In this document: in pieces, positions 33,642-43,868 of the stretch | Layout: each line of letters opens with the position of its first letter | How positions within the stretch are numbered: the stretch's first letter is position 1 | Notes under the pieces: generated by a model | What the model was told of the DNA's origin: nothing | What the model saw: only the letters and a program-made list of their open reading frames with translations | The model's database searches: none | Made by a program: the position numbers and the translations under genes | NCBI GenBank assembly: GCA_018241995.1 | Contig: JAFECT010000002.1 | Span: 1 to 64,000 of the forward strand | Length of the DNA stretch: 64,000 bases | Source of the DNA: Pseudomonadota bacterium | GTDB taxonomy: Bacteria > Pseudomonadota > Alphaproteobacteria > Caulobacterales > Caulobacteraceae | Direction of reading: 5' to 3'

Positions 33642-33836
33642 GGCAGGTCTCCTGGCTCACGGGTCACCGCGCTGCGCCCTCGCCTTCCCGGATCAGGTGA
33701 TCCAGTGACGTCGCCCCGAAGGAGCGAAATGGGCGCGGCGCTCGCCGCTCACAGTTACGGGCATAGCCGCGGATTGGAGGGCGAACCCTCGCCACCGCGT
33801 TCCCTCTTAGCCCCCGCTCGCGCGGGGGAACCACCG
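33642..33836 (-). promoter_or_regulatory. Cobalamin riboswitch
   Basis: On the minus strand the conserved blocks occur in order: GGTTCCCC (33832-33825), AAGAGGGAA (33808-33800), ACTGTGAGC (33755-33747), CACTGG (33707-33702), GGGAAGG (33689-33683), and the B12 box AGCCAGGAGACCTGCC (33657-33642). This is the full class I cobalamin aptamer. It lies in the leader of the BtuB-like gene and should shut off expression when adenosylcobalamin is plentiful. Confidence 0.95.
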
Positions 33837-33998
33837 AGGCGGACTTGTGGGCCAAGCGCGGCCGTGGGGCAAGGGCGTTGCGCCTGGCCGGCGAAACCCG
33901 AGGAAACGCATCGTGCGACCCGGGCGGTGGCGCAAGACCCGCCTACGCCGTACATGGGAGGCGAGGAGCCGCCGCGGGCGGCGCAGGGTTCGCGAGCC
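33837..33998. promoter_or_regulatory. Divergent promoter region between btuB leader and nadE
   Basis: This gap should hold the promoter for the riboswitch transcript and the promoter of nadE. I see no gene and no clear promoter motif. Confidence 0.4.
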
Positions 33999-36056
33999 AT
34001 GGCGGCGAAATCGGCCGAGTTCTTCTCTCACCACCGGCAGGGCTTCGTACGTGTGGCCGCCTGCACCCCGGCCATGGCGGTGGGCGATCCGGTGGCCAAT
34101 GCGCAAGCGCACCTGGAGCTGGCGCGCCAGGGCGACGCCGAGAACTGCGGGCTGATGGTGTTCCCCGAGCTGGGGATCTCCGCCTACGCCATCGACGACC
34201 TGTTCATGCAGGACGCTCTGCTGGACCGCGTGGAGGCCGCGCTGGGCGACCTTGCCGAGGCCAGCCGCAAGCTGAAACCCGTGCTGGTGGTCGGCGCGCC
34301 GGTGCGCCGCAACGGGCGGGTCTATAACTGCGCCGTGGTGATCCACCGCGGCCGCATCCTGGGCGTCACGCCCAAGACCTTCCTGCCGAACTATCGCGAG
34401 TACTACGAGAAGCGCTGGTTCGCGTCGGGACGCGACCTGTCGGGGCTCGACGTGGCCATCGCGGGCCAGACCGTGCCGTTCGGCGCCGACCTGATCTTCG
34501 CGGCGTCGGATTTGCGCGATTTCGTCTTCCACGCCGAAATCTGCGAGGACTTCTGGAGCCCCGTCCCGCCCTCGATCCGGGGCGCCCTGGCCGGAGCCCT
34601 GGTGCTCTGCAACCTGTCCGCCTCCAACGTGGTCATCGGCAAGGCGGAGGAGCGCAAGATGCTGTGCGCCTCGCAGTCGGTCAGGCTGTCGGCGGCCTAT
34701 GTATTCTCGGCCTCCGGGCCGGGCGAATCCACCACCGACCTGGCCTGGGACGGGCAGGCGGTGATCTATGAGCTCGGCGAGCAGCTGGCCGAGACCGAGC
34801 GCTTCCCCATGGCCGCCCAGATGGCGGTGGCCGACATCGACCTGGAGCGCATCCGACTGGAGCGCGCCCGGATGGGCACCTTCAATGACGCCGCCGCCGC
34901 GCTCGGCCATCCCGAGACCGAATTCCGGCGCATCAGTTTCGACTTCGAGCCGGACATGGGCGACCACGGGCTTTGCCGCCCGGTCGGGCGCTTCCCCTTC
35001 GTGCCGGACGAGCCCGCGCGGCTCGACCAGGACTGCTACGAGGCCTTCAACATCCAGGTCCAAGGCCTGATGAAACGTCTACAGGCCTCAGGCGCCGGCA
35101 AGCTGGTGATCGGAGTTTCCGGCGGACTGGATTCCACCCATGCGCTCCTGGTCTGTTGCCGGGTGATGGATTTGTTGGGCCGGCCGCGCACCGACATCCT
35201 GGCCTTCACCCTCCCGGGTTTCGCGACCTCGGCCGGGACCAAGTCGGCGGCCTGGAAGCTGATGCGGGCGCTGGGCGTCACCGGTGACGAGATCGACATC
35301 AAGCCTGCCGCCAAGCGCATGCTGAAGGACCTGGGTCATCCGGCCGGCGAGGGCGAGCCGGTCTATGACGTGACCTTCGAGAACGTGCAGGCGGGCCTCA
35401 GAACCGACTACCTGTTCCGCTTGGCCAATCAGCGGGGCGGCTTCGTGGTCGGCACGGGTGACCTGTCCGAACTGGGCCTGGGTTGGTGCACCTACGGCGT
35501 CGGCGACCAGATGAGCCACTACGGGGTCAATGCTTCGGTGGCGAAGACGTTGATTCAACACTTGATCAGGTGGGTCGCCGACCGCGAGCTGGTGGGCAAG
35601 GATGCGTCGAAGGTCTTGCGCACCGTGCTGGCGGCGGAAATCTCGCCCGAACTGGTGCCCGCCGACGCCAAGGGCGCGGTGCAGTCGACCGAAGCCGTGG
35701 TCGGCCCCTACGAGCTCCAGGACTTTAACCTCTACTACGTCACCCGCTTTGGCCTGCGCCCGTCCAAGGTGGCGTTCCTGGCCTGGCATGCCTGGCGCGA
35801 CGCCAAGGCCGGCCGCTGGCCCGCCGGCTTCCCCGAGGACGCGCGCCACGCCTACGAGCTGAAGACCATCAAGGCCTGGCTCGAGGTCTTCCTGACCCGC
35901 TTCTTCCAGACCAGCCAGTACAAGCGCTCGGCCATGCCGAACGGGCCCAAGGTGGTCTCCGGCGGATCGCTGTCGCCCCGCGGCGACTGGCGCGCGCCCT
36001 CCGACGGCAATGCGCGGGTGTGGCTGGAGGAGCTGAGAGCGAACGTGCCGGGCTAG
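33999..36056 (+). CDS. nadE: Glutamine-dependent NAD synthetase
   Basis: This enzyme makes NAD from nicotinate adenine dinucleotide, ATP and glutamine. The 685 residues match the long form. The N-terminal glutaminase of nitrilase type has Glu57 (FPELGISAY), Lys126 (PKTFLPNY) and Cys182 (AEICEDFW). The synthetase domain has the PP-loop SGGLDST near residue 380 and [22 protein letters not shown] 33999 is chosen because the protein then starts at the family's usual place; a far upstream start crosses the riboswitch. The stop overlaps the convergent hydrolase stop on a shared CTAG. Confidence 0.93.
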   Translation: MAAKSAEFFSHHRQGFVRVAACTPAMAVGDPVANAQAHLELARQGDAENCGLMVFPELGISAYAIDDLFMQDALLDRVEAALGDLAEASRKLKPVLVVGAPVRRNGRVYNCAVVIHRGRILGVTPKTFLPNYREYYEKRWFASGRDLSGLDVAIAGQTVPFGADLIFAASDLRDFVFHAEICEDFWSPVPPSIRGALAGALVLCNLSASNVVIGKAEERKMLCASQSVRLSAAYVFSASGPGESTTDLAWDGQAVIYELGEQLAETERFPMAAQMAVADIDLERIRLERARMGTFNDAAAALGHPETEFRRISFDFEPDMGDHGLCRPVGRFPFVPDEPARLDQDCYEAFNIQVQGLMKRLQASGAGKLVIGVSGGLDSTHALLVCCRVMDLLGRPRTDILAFTLPGFATSAGTKSAAWKLMRALGVTGDEIDIKPAAKRMLKDLGHPAGEGEPVYDVTFENVQAGLRTDYLFRLANQRGGFVVGTGDLSELGLGWCTYGVGDQMSHYGVNASVAKTLIQHLIRWVADRELVGKDASKVLRTVLAAEISPELVPADAKGAVQSTEAVVGPYELQDFNLYYVTRFGLRPSKVAFLAWHAWRDAKAGRWPAGFPEDARHAYELKTIKAWLEVFLTRFFQTSQYKRSAMPNGPKVVSGGSLSPRGDWRAPSDGNARVWLEELRANVPG

Positions 36057-36925
36057 GCCGTTTCCGCCAGAAAGCGATGGATCGCGTCCCTGGCCGCGGG
36101 CTCGGTCAGCATGGGAGCGTGGCCGATGCCGGGAATCTCGACATAGCGCATGTGCGGCGCGGTCTTGCGCATGCGCTGCGCCACCTTCGGATCGAGGATG
36201 TCGGAGGTCTGGCCGCGGATGGTCATCAGCGGGCGGTTCTTGGCCAGCTTGCGGAACATCGGCCACAGATTAGGAGCCAGCGCCTTGGGCCCTGCGGCGC
36301 GGATCGGCACGGAGATGTTCGGGTCATAGTCGATCACCGGCTTGCCGTCCGGGCCTTCCTTGAAGCAGCGCCGGGCGAAGGCCATCCAGTCGGCGTCGGT
36401 GTAGTCGGGCAGGGCGATCTGGTTGTTGTGCCGGCAATAGGCCGCCGCGTCCTCCCAGGTCTCCACCGGCGCGGACTTGCCGGCATAGGCGGCGATGCGG
36501 GCCAGGCCCACCGGCGACACCTCGGGACCAACGTCGTTGATGATCGCCGCGGCCACGGCCGCCGGCTTCAGCGTGGCCAGGACCATGGTGATCAGGCCGC
36601 CCATGGAGGTGCCCAGGAACACCGCGCGCGCGATCCCGGCCGCGTCCATCAGGGCCGCCACGTCCCCGGCGTAGGTCCCGGGGTGATAGTTCATCGGCTG
36701 GGGGTCGTAAGCCGACAGGCCCCGCCCGCGCACGTCCAGCGCCAGAACCCGGCGCCCGGTCGCGGCGATGGCCGGCGCCACCTCCTCGAAGTCGCGCGCA
36801 TTACGGGTCAGGCCGTGGATGCAGATCACCGGCAGCTTCGCCGGCCCTTCGGCGCCCGCATAGTCGCGCGCGTGCAGCCTCAGCCCGTCGCCGGAGGTCC
36901 ACCACCGATCCGAAAATGCGGTCAT
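36053..36925 (-). CDS. Alpha/beta hydrolase
   Basis: This 290-residue hydrolase has the oxyanion motif [12 protein letters not shown], the nucleophile Ser in [10 protein letters not shown], an acid in the SDILDP region and the His in IPGIGHAP. The fold resembles esterases and lactonases of the 3-oxoadipate enol-lactonase type, but the substrate is not clear. It has no signal peptide. It converges on nadE with a shared four-base stop, and rimO lies 71 bases upstream and in the same direction. Confidence 0.85.
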   Translation of the reverse strand: MTAFSDRWWTSGDGLRLHARDYAGAEGPAKLPVICIHGLTRNARDFEEVAPAIAATGRRVLALDVRGRGLSAYDPQPMNYHPGTYAGDVAALMDAAGIARAVFLGTSMGGLITMVLATLKPAAVAAAIINDVGPEVSPVGLARIAAYAGKSAPVETWEDAAAYCRHNNQIALPDYTDADWMAFARRCFKEGPDGKPVIDYDPNISVPIRAAGPKALAPNLWPMFRKLAKNRPLMTIRGQTSDILDPKVAQRMRKTAPHMRYVEIPGIGHAPMLTEPAARDAIHRFLAETA

Positions 36926-36996
36926 CGCCCGAGCCCTCTGCTGGTTCCGACGGAGCTTAATTCATCAATCGCCGAAAAACCTAGAGCCGGCGTCGA

Positions 36997-38400
36997 TCAG
37001 ATGCGGGAAATCACCCGATGCATCCGCCCGCGCGGCGCCAGCGTCGCCGCGGGCTTTCGCAGCGCCCGATCGACCGGCTCCGCCCACAGGTCGTAGGCTT
37101 CGGTCCTGGTCACCCTGACCTGCACGAGGTCGCCGGCTGTCAGCATCGTGCCGGGCCGCACGAACACATGACCGTCGATCTCCGGCGCGTCGCCCTTGGA
37201 GCGGGCCACGGCCACGCCGTTGCGGCGCACCTCGTCGACCAGCACTTCCATGGTCCCGCCAACCTTGGTCAGCAGCTTGGCGCGGCTGATCTTCTGGGCG
37301 GCGGCCATGAAGCGCTCGCGGCGCTCCTGCTTGACCTCTTCCGGCACATGGTCGGGCAGGTCGCGCGCCGCGGCGCCTTCCACGTTCTCGTAGGCAAAGG
37401 CCCCGACCCGGTCGAGCTGGGCCTCCTGCAGCCAGTCGAGCAGGAACTGGAAGTCTTCCTCGGTCTCGCCGGGGAAGCCGACCACGAAGGTCGAACGCAG
37501 CACGATCTCCGGGCAGATCGAGCGCCATTTGGCGATGCGTTCCAGGGTCTTGGCCTGGTTGCCGGGCCGCTTCATGGCCTTCAGCACGCTCGGCGCGGCG
37601 TGCTGGAACGGGATGTCGAGGTAGGGGAGAATCTTGCCCTCGGCCATCAGCGGAATGACCGAATCCACGTGCGGATAGGGATAGACGTAGTGCAGCCGCA
37701 CCCAGGCGCCCAGTTCGCCCAGCCCCTGGGCCAGGCCCTCGAAGCTGCCCTTCCATTCCCGCCCGCGCCAGACGCCCGGCGCATAGCGGGTGTCGAGGCC
37801 ATAGGCGGAGGTGTCCTGCGACACCACCAGCAGCTCCTTCACCCCGTTCTCGACCAGAACCTCGGCCTCGCGCAGCACCTCGCCCACAGGCCGTGAGGCC
37901 AGGTCGCCGCGCATCTGGGGGATGATGCAGAAGCTGCAGCGATGGTCACAGCCCTCGCTGATCTTCAGATAGGCGTAGTGCTTGGGCGTCAGCTTCACGC
38001 CCTGCGGCGGGACCAGGTCGCGGAACGGGTCGGGCGGCGGGGGCGCCACCTGATGCACCGCGTCCAGCACCTCGTCGTAGCGGTGCGCGCCGGTGATGGC
38101 CGAGACCTGCGGGAAGCGCTTGCGGATCAGATCCGCCTCGGCGCCCAGACAGCCGGTGACCACGACCTTGCCGTTCTTGGCCAGGGCCTCGCCGATGGCG
38201 TCCAGGCTCTCGTCGCGGGCGGAATCCAGGAAGCCGCAGGTGTTGACCACCACGGTGTCTGCGCCCTCGTAGGTCGGCGATATCTCATAGCCCTCGCCCC
38301 GCAGCCGGGTCAGGATCCGCTCGGAATCCACCAGGGCCTTGGGGCATCCCAGGCTGACGAAGCCCACGGTCGGGGCGCGCTTGGTCTCAGTGTCTGACAT
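36997..38400 (-). CDS. rimO: Ribosomal protein S12 methylthiotransferase RimO
   Basis: This radical SAM enzyme adds a methylthio group to the conserved aspartate of ribosomal protein S12. The 467 residues contain the UPF0004 domain ([16 protein letters not shown]; cysteines in NTCGF and TGCLGA), the radical SAM cluster [13 protein letters not shown] at about 150, and a C-terminal TRAM domain ([33 protein letters not shown]). The C-terminal 30 residues are a basic extension. It is 19 bases downstream of an unrelated regulator-like gene. Confidence 0.95.
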   Translation of the reverse strand: MSDTETKRAPTVGFVSLGCPKALVDSERILTRLRGEGYEISPTYEGADTVVVNTCGFLDSARDESLDAIGEALAKNGKVVVTGCLGAEADLIRKRFPQVSAITGAHRYDEVLDAVHQVAPPPPDPFRDLVPPQGVKLTPKHYAYLKISEGCDHRCSFCIIPQMRGDLASRPVGEVLREAEVLVENGVKELLVVSQDTSAYGLDTRYAPGVWRGREWKGSFEGLAQGLGELGAWVRLHYVYPYPHVDSVIPLMAEGKILPYLDIPFQHAAPSVLKAMKRPGNQAKTLERIAKWRSICPEIVLRSTFVVGFPGETEEDFQFLLDWLQEAQLDRVGAFAYENVEGAAARDLPDHVPEEVKQERRERFMAAAQKISRAKLLTKVGGTMEVLVDEVRRNGVAVARSKGDAPEIDGHVFVRPGTMLTAGDLVQVRVTRTEAYDLWAEPVDRALRKPAATLAPRGRMHRVISRI

Positions 38401-38419
38401 GAGGGCCGCAGCCCTTACC

Positions 38420-39715
38420 TCAAAGCGCGCGCGACGTCACCGTCGCCTCGGTCGCAGCCTCGGTGTGCATCGACGCGTGAGTCAGGCCGGCCAGGCGCGC
38501 CAGGGCCAGCTGGCGAGGGGTCGAGAGGCCGAACGCCATGGCTACCTTGACCTGGGCGCGAGCCAGCGCCGCGTAGGCGTGCAGGCGCACCATCAGGTCC
38601 TGGTCGCTGTCCTCGCGCGCGCCGGCCTCGCGTCCGGCAAGGTCGAGCACCACACCGCCCAGGCCGCCGCGCGCCGCCGCCTCGATGGAGCGCCGGTCGT
38701 CGCGCACCTGGCCCACGGCCGCATAGCAGAAGGGCCGCACCAGGGAGACGGCCTCCAGCAGCCGCGCGGACGGGGCGCCGTCGAGCTCGTGGATTTCGCA
38801 GACGATGCGGGTGGCGTCGTCGATGCGAGCCTCGCGCAGCGCCTGGGACAGGGCCATGCGCCCGCGCGTCGAGCCCAGGGTGGTGAAGGCGGCCGGCAGC
38901 ATCAGTAGCGGCTGGCGCGAATTGGCCTCGGTGGCGCGCAGACGGCTGACGCCGCGGGCGATGGTGGCCAGGTCGACCCGCTCGCGGTCGCCGGGCGAGA
39001 GCAAGGTAACTCCCGCCCCGTCGAGGAAATTGCCGGTGCGCATGTCGGTGACCCGCGGCTCCAGCCGGTGCCCAACCAGGCGAAGCTCGCGCAGCTCGAA
39101 CACCGGGTGGATGCGGCAGGAGACCTTGAGCCTGCGCCCGTCGCCGGCGACGAACGGGCTCCAGCGGTCGGGTGAAGCGTCCTCGGCGGCGATCTCGGGC
39201 ACCACCACGGCAGGCGGCGGCGCGGCCGAAGCGGCCTGGGCCTTGGCGGCCTCGACCATGATGGTGCGGGGGTCGATCTTACGGCCGTCGATGTGGCCGC
39301 CATCGAGCGAGGTGACCTCGCGCAGGCGGAGGTCGGCTGTGCGGGCCTCGCCGAGGAAGAAGGTCAGGATTTCCCGCAAGACCGACAGGCAGCCGGCGTG
39401 AGCGGCGTAGCGCTCGACCTGGGGCTGGGCGACGACGAAATCGGTCTCGGTCACGCGCGCCGACATGACCAGGGCGCCCATCTGGCGCTGGATGCAACGC
39501 TCGACCTGCTCCCAGACCTGCTCGCGCTTGTAGGGCCAGCGGTCGGCCATGCGTTCACGCACCGCCTCCAGGCTGATCAAGGCGACGCGGCCCTCGGCGA
39601 TGAGGGGCGAGCCTTCCAGGTGCTCCAGCATGGCCGCGCCATCGGCAGCCGCAAGCCGGTCCACTCCAAGGCTCTGGAGTCTGTCGACGTTTGACGGAAG
39701 CGTGGCCGGGGACAT
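38420..39715 (-). CDS. Degenerate GGDEF-EAL-like protein (tentative)
   Basis: This 431-residue protein is of no family I can name with certainty. Its layout suggests a cyclic-di-GMP pseudoenzyme. At about residues 35-120 a strand-helix pattern resembles a GGDEF domain, with [10 protein letters not shown] in the place of RxGGDEF. From about 190 a second domain starts [23 protein letters not shown], like the EAL domain opening, and includes a CEIHELDG strand and a VVLDLAG strand in the places of catalytic motifs, all without the acidic residues. A Pro/Ala linker separates them. The start may be ATG 39715 or GTG 39733, and neither has a clear ribosome site. Confidence 0.55.
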   Translation of the reverse strand: MSPATLPSNVDRLQSLGVDRLAAADGAAMLEHLEGSPLIAEGRVALISLEAVRERMADRWPYKREQVWEQVERCIQRQMGALVMSARVTETDFVVAQPQVERYAAHAGCLSVLREILTFFLGEARTADLRLREVTSLDGGHIDGRKIDPRTIMVEAAKAQAASAAPPPAVVVPEIAAEDASPDRWSPFVAGDGRRLKVSCRIHPVFELRELRLVGHRLEPRVTDMRTGNFLDGAGVTLLSPGDRERVDLATIARGVSRLRATEANSRQPLLMLPAAFTTLGSTRGRMALSQALREARIDDATRIVCEIHELDGAPSARLLEAVSLVRPFCYAAVGQVRDDRRSIEAAARGGLGGVVLDLAGREAGAREDSDQDLMVRLHAYAALARAQVKVAMAFGLSTPRQLALARLAGLTHASMHTEAATEATVTSRAL

Positions 39716-39785
39716 GGGAGGATCCGAACGCACCCGGGCACTGCGCCAGGCGCGCCCAGGTTCGCGCGCTCCGCTTGCGATCGCT

Positions 39786-39815
39786 TTAAGGAACAGGCTT
39801 AAGCGATAGGCTTAA
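39786..39815. repeat. Three TTAA sites at 13-base spacing
   Basis: TTAA occurs at 39786, 39799 and 39812, with the first two units being TTAAGGAACAGGC and TTAAGCGATAGGC. They lie in the upstream region of the GGDEF-EAL-like gene and touch the stop of the epimerase gene. CtrA of Caulobacter binds TTAA-N7-TTAA, whereas the spacing here is N9, so this is only suggestive. Confidence 0.5.
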
Positions 39816-40927
39816 CCGACTTCGCCCGTGACCCGCCACAGCTCCGAAAAGCCCGAGAAAAGGTGGTACAGGCTGGAGGCCGGCATGAAGGCGTCGTGCG
39901 CGTCGCCATGGACGTCCAGTCGGTCGCGCCAGCCTCCAGAGGGCGCCGGGTCGAGGAACCGATCGAACAGGCCGTCGACCACGCGGCCGATGGCGGGTTG
40001 ATCGAGATTGCCCGCCCTTTCGCCCACAGCGACGTAGGCTTTCAGGCGCTCGCTTTGAGGCCACAGGCGGTGGCTTGCGCTTCGCACAGCGCCGTCAGCC
40101 CCGATCTCGTCCCAGACCAGGCCGGTTGCAGGGCTCAAACCCCGCTCCGCCGCGAAGACGAACAGGCCTCTGATCTGACCAAAGTGATCCGTGCCCAGCA
40201 GGCGATCGGCGGTGGTCAGCAGCCACACCCATTCGAAGTGGTGGCCTGGCTCCAACGCCGCGGTCGGATCGCGAGCCCAGGCGGCGTCGAAACGCTCGGC
40301 CAAGGCGCCCGTCACCGGATCGAACAGCCGCTCGCGGAACAGCCGCAGCATCGCCCGCGCCTCGTCGGCCCATAGCTTGTCGCCCGTGGCCGCGTGCAGG
40401 GCGAGCATCGCCTCCAGCCAGTGCATGTGCGGGTTCTGCAGGCCGAGGTTCCCGCCCGCTTCCAGCGCGCGATAGCCTTCGGCCCGACCCAGCCTGTGCT
40501 TCACCGCCTCGAAGCCGCGCTCGGCCAGGCGGATCGCCGCGGTCTCGCCCGTCGCCTGCTTCAGCCAGGCCAGGGCCAGCAGCATGCAGGCCTGGTCGTA
40601 GAGGTCGAGCGCCGTGTCCAGCACCCGCCCGTCGCGGCCGAGCGCGCGCGCCCAGCCGCCGCCCGCCAGGGCCGCGTGACGCTCTACGAACTCCAGGCCC
40701 TGCAGAGCCAGGGCGGCGCCCGGCTCGAAGCCCAGGGTCGCAGCGTGACTGAAGGCGTAGATTTGCCGCGCCTGGCCGCGCAGGCGCTTGAGGTCGATGG
40801 GGTCGAAGCGGCCGTCCGGCGTCAGCCGCTCAGCGAAACCGCCATGCTCGTGGTCCACGCCCTCCTCCGCCCACAGCGGAAGGGCATGGTCGAACATCCA
40901 CTGGCGGGTGCGGGCGGCAGGCGTCAT
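39812..40927 (-). CDS. AGE family sugar epimerase/isomerase
   Basis: This 371-residue (alpha/alpha)6-barrel protein is of the N-acylglucosamine 2-epimerase family, which includes mannose isomerases. The substrate-pocket histidines are in QNPHMHWLEA, LEPGHHFEWVWLL and the C-terminal DVHGDAHDAFMPASSLYHLF; RGQARQIYAFSHAA opens the barrel. It probably interconverts mannose with fructose or glucose, or epimerises an amino sugar. It has no sugar-gene neighbours to decide. It lies 45 bases upstream of hslU in genome order but is read away from it in the same direction. Confidence 0.85.
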   Translation of the reverse strand: MTPAARTRQWMFDHALPLWAEEGVDHEHGGFAERLTPDGRFDPIDLKRLRGQARQIYAFSHAATLGFEPGAALALQGLEFVERHAALAGGGWARALGRDGRVLDTALDLYDQACMLLALAWLKQATGETAAIRLAERGFEAVKHRLGRAEGYRALEAGGNLGLQNPHMHWLEAMLALHAATGDKLWADEARAMLRLFRERLFDPVTGALAERFDAAWARDPTAALEPGHHFEWVWLLTTADRLLGTDHFGQIRGLFVFAAERGLSPATGLVWDEIGADGAVRSASHRLWPQSERLKAYVAVGERAGNLDQPAIGRVVDGLFDRFLDPAPSGGWRDRLDVHGDAHDAFMPASSLYHLFSGFSELWRVTGEVG

Positions 40928-40972
40928 TCGCCGCGCATGTCGAACGGCGGAGCCCGAACGGTCAAGGCGGGT

Positions 40973-42271
40973 CTAGAGGATGAACCGCGACAGGTCCGCA
41001 TTATGCGCCAGTTCGCCGACGCGCTCGCGCACATAGGCGCCGTCGATCTTCACAGTCTGGCCGGCGAGGTCGGAGGCGCGGAAGCTGACGTCCTCCACCA
41101 CCTTTTCCAGCACGGTCTGCAGGCGGCGCGCGCCGATGTTCTCGACCGAGGAATTCACCTCCACAGCCGCATCCGCGAGGGCCTCAATGGCGTCGTCGGT
41201 GAACTCGAGCGTCACGTCCTCGGTCTTCAGCAGGGCCTGGTTCTGCACGATCAGATTAGCCTCGGGCTCGGTCAGGATGCGGCGCAGGTCGTCGCGGGTC
41301 AGGGCCTTGAGCTCCACCCGGATCGGCAGTCGACCCTGCAGCTCGGGCAGGAGGTCGGACGGCTTGGCCACGTGGAAGGCGCCCGACGCGATAAACAGGA
41401 TGTGGTCGGTCTTCACCGGCCCATGCTTGGTCGAGACCGTGGTCCCCTCGATCAGAGGCAGGAGATCGCGTTGCACCCCCTCGCGGCTGACGTCGGCCCC
41501 GGCGCGGTCCGAACGCGATGCGACCTTGTCGATCTCGTCCAGGAAGACGATGCCCTCGTTCTCAGCCAGCAGCAGGGCTTCCTTGGTCAGGGCCTCCTGG
41601 TCGAGCAGCTTGTCGCTCTCCTCCTGCACCAGCGGGCCCCAGGCGTCCTCGACGGTCAGCTTCACCGTCTTGGTGCGCCCGCCCATGGCCTTGGACAGCA
41701 TCTCCGACAGGTTCAGCACGCCCACGCCGGGCTGGCCGGGGATCTCCATGCCCTGCATCGGCGAGGAATCGGCGAGGGTCAGCTCGACTTCCTTGTCCTG
41801 CAGCTCGCCGGCGCGGAGCTTCTTGCGGAAACTGTCGCGGGTGTCGGGCCGGGCGGTCGGGCCGACCAGGGCGTCGAGCAGGCGCTCCTCCGCCTGGCCC
41901 TCGGCGCGGGCGCGCACGCCCGTGCGGCGCTTATCGCGCACCATGCCGATGGCGGATTCGACCAGGTCACGCACGATCTGGTCCACGTCGCGGCCGACAT
42001 AGCCGACCTCGGTGAACTTGGTGGCCTCGACCTTCAGGAACGGGGCCTGGGCCAGGCGCGCCAGCCGGCGTGCGATCTCGGTCTTGCCGACCCCGGTCGG
42101 GCCGATCATCAGGATATTCTTTGGCGTGACCTCGTCCCGCAGGTCTTCAGGCACGCGCTTGCGCCGCCAGCGGTTCCTCAGCGCCACGGCCACGGCGCGC
42201 TTGGCTTCGGCGTGGCCGACGATGAAGCGGTCAAGCTCGGAGACAATCTCGCGCGGGGAAAACTCGGTCAT
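40973..42271 (-). CDS. hslU: HslU, ATPase of the HslUV protease
   Basis: This 432-residue AAA+ unfoldase forms the ATP-driven complex with HslV. Walker A is GPTGVGKT (residues 57-64), preceded by the family block [22 protein letters not shown]. Walker B is IVFLDEIDK, the pore-loop GYVGRDV is present, and the protein ends in SRFIL, the tail that docks into HslV. It should degrade misfolded and regulatory proteins in heat shock. Its ATG overlaps the stop of a membrane-protein gene that separates it from hslV. Confidence 0.96.
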   Translation of the reverse strand: MTEFSPREIVSELDRFIVGHAEAKRAVAVALRNRWRRKRVPEDLRDEVTPKNILMIGPTGVGKTEIARRLARLAQAPFLKVEATKFTEVGYVGRDVDQIVRDLVESAIGMVRDKRRTGVRARAEGQAEERLLDALVGPTARPDTRDSFRKKLRAGELQDKEVELTLADSSPMQGMEIPGQPGVGVLNLSEMLSKAMGGRTKTVKLTVEDAWGPLVQEESDKLLDQEALTKEALLLAENEGIVFLDEIDKVASRSDRAGADVSREGVQRDLLPLIEGTTVSTKHGPVKTDHILFIASGAFHVAKPSDLLPELQGRLPIRVELKALTRDDLRRILTEPEANLIVQNQALLKTEDVTLEFTDDAIEALADAAVEVNSSVENIGARRLQTVLEKVVEDVSFRASDLAGQTVKIDGAYVRERVGELAHNADLSRFIL

Positions 42272-42669
42272 AGGGTCTTGCTGTGTTCCAGGGCTCGGAG
42301 CTGCTCCCGCAGATCTCGGGGGCAAATCTCCGTGCGTTCGAGGACGTGGCCGGCGGGCCAGATAATTCGCGACTTAACAGCTTGCGCCTTGAGCGCGGCA
42401 ATGTCGTCCACGCGCTGATACGCCCACAGGCGCCATCGCGGCGTGAGCCATGACCACAATACCCAGGCTCCCGCGAAGCCGCCGAGGCCAAGCGCGACTC
42501 CGATCGCCAGGTCCGGCGCGCTGCGCGTCTCGATGGCATGAAGCGGCAAATACCGTAGCGCGCCGGCCGCACCGGCCAGGAGCGCGACGAAAACCGGCAG
42601 GTTCACCATGAGCACGCCGCGCGCGACAGCGGCCTCGACGGATATGCGGGGAGGTTGATCACCCGCCAC
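42268..42669 (-). CDS. Small membrane protein gene inserted between hslV and hslU
   Basis: This 133-residue protein has two membrane helices (about 19-38, [20 protein letters not shown], and 53-75) and a cytosolic C-terminal half with charged residues ([16 protein letters not shown]). It starts at GTG 42669, which lies inside the last codons of hslV, and its stop overlaps the hslU start (ATGA), so it is read as part of an hslV-X-hslU operon. An alternative start is ATG 42609. I do not recognise the family. Its location suggests coupling to the HslUV protease, but this is inference. Confidence 0.7.
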   Translation of the reverse strand: MAGDQPPRISVEAAVARGVLMVNLPVFVALLAGAAGALRYLPLHAIETRSAPDLAIGVALGLGGFAGAWVLWSWLTPRWRLWAYQRVDDIAALKAQAVKSRIIWPAGHVLERTEICPRDLREQLRALEHSKTL

Positions 42670-43219
42670 CGAGGACTTCCACGGTCAGGTTGTCGTTGGT
42701 GTAGACGCAGATGGACGCGGCGATGGCCATGGCGCGGCGCGCCACCGCCTCCGTGTCGAGGTCGGTCTCGGCCACCAGGGCGCGGGCGGCGGCGAGCGCA
42801 TAGGAGCCGCCGGAGCCGATGGCGGCCACGCCTTCCTCCGGCTCCAGCACGTCGCCCACGCCGGTGACGGTGAAGATCGAGGTGCTGTCGGCCACGATCA
42901 GCATGGCCTCGAGCCGCCGCAGATAGCGATCGGTGCGCCAGTCCTTGGCCAGGTCCACGCACGCGCGGGCCAGCTGGTCGGGATATTGCTCCAGCTTGGT
43001 CTCGAGGCGTTCGAGCAGGGTGAAAGCATCCGCGGTGGCGCCCGCGAAGCCCGCGATCACCCTGCCGCCGGCCAGGGTGCGGACCTTGCGGGCGTGGCCC
43101 TTGACCACGGTTGGCCCCATCGAGACCTGGCCGTCGCCGGCGATCACGGTCTTGCCGTTGCGGCGCACCGCCAGGATGGTCGTGCCGTGCCAGTCGGGGA
43201 AGTTGGAAGCGCTGCTCAT
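42659..43219 (-). CDS. hslV: HslV, peptidase of the HslUV protease
   Basis: This 186-residue proteasome-like threonine peptidase has a short propeptide that ends HG before the catalytic Thr13 ([25 protein letters not shown]), exposed after cleavage. The lysine of GHARKVR and the [13 protein letters not shown] block are present. The ATG at 43219 agrees with alphaproteobacterial HslV proteins, and an upstream ATG at 43294 is too far. It is the first gene of hslV-X-hslU. A CTTGAA element at 43290-43295 on the minus strand might be part of a heat-shock promoter, but the -10 match is weak. Confidence 0.95.
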   Translation of the reverse strand: MSSASNFPDWHGTTILAVRRNGKTVIAGDGQVSMGPTVVKGHARKVRTLAGGRVIAGFAGATADAFTLLERLETKLEQYPDQLARACVDLAKDWRTDRYLRRLEAMLIVADSTSIFTVTGVGDVLEPEEGVAAIGSGGSYALAAARALVAETDLDTEAVARRAMAIAASICVYTNDNLTVEVLGGG

Positions 43220-43332
43220 CGGCGAACAAGTGGCCGTCTCAGCAGCGCAGTTCAAGCCATCACCAGTTTCGCGTAGAGAATTCCTAAACTTCAAGAGGTT
43301 ACCGGTAGGGCGGATTCGCGGGAACCCAAGGC

Positions 43333-43770
43333 ATGCTCAGCCTCTATCGCACGCTCTACATCAGCCGCGCCGCTCCGGGCGTGCTCGACAGGCTTCTGGA
43401 GTCGGCCAGCCAGATCGTGGCCACCTCCGACCGCAACAACAGCCGCCTGGGCGTGACGGGCGCCCTGCTGGCGCACGACGGATGGTTCGTCCAGGCCATC
43501 GAGGGGGAGCGCGCACGCCTGTCCAGCCTACTGCTGAAGATCGCGCGGGACCCGCGCCATGGGGCGCTCGAGATTCTCACTTTCGCCCCGGCGGAGAGCC
43601 GCTTGTTCGAGGGCTGGGCCATGGCGCATGCGACGGTGACCCCGGAGGTCGCGCCGCTGCTCGGCCGCGTCGAGGCGCTGGGCGGCGGGTTTGATCCTGA
43701 CCGCATGGACGCCGATGTCCTGGTGACCGTGCTGGGCGCCGCCATGCAGGCGCGATCCAGCGCCGCCTGA
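43333..43770 (+). CDS. Short BLUF-domain blue light sensor
   Basis: This 145-residue protein consists almost entirely of a BLUF domain, which binds FAD and senses blue light. The key residues all match PixD-like proteins: Tyr9 (LYIS), Asn36 ([10 protein letters not shown]), Gln54 (FVQAIEG), Trp95 and Met97 (EGWAMAH). Short BLUF proteins act by changing protein partners instead of having an output domain. A C-terminal helical cap covers about 105-145. It is divergent from hslV, with 113 bases between the starts. The likely partner is unknown. Confidence 0.92.
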   Translation: MLSLYRTLYISRAAPGVLDRLLESASQIVATSDRNNSRLGVTGALLAHDGWFVQAIEGERARLSSLLLKIARDPRHGALEILTFAPAESRLFEGWAMAHATVTPEVAPLLGRVEALGGGFDPDRMDADVLVTVLGAAMQARSSAA

Positions 43771-43868
43771 GCGCGCGCAGCCCATCCGAGCCGCCCATCG
43801 CAGACCCCTTGACCGAACCGCGTTCGCCAAGGAGGTTGCGCGCCGCACGGCGGGCGGGTTGGGGCGTC

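Noticed and set aside
33396..33998. N-terminal extension of NadE across the riboswitch
   Set aside because: The cobalamin aptamer occupies this DNA on the other strand, and NadE homology and normal length start near 33999.
43271..43295. Sigma-32 heat-shock promoter of hslV (CTTGAA with CTACGC)
   Set aside because: The -35-like element is good but the -10-like part does not match the expected sequence, so it was not listed as a feature.
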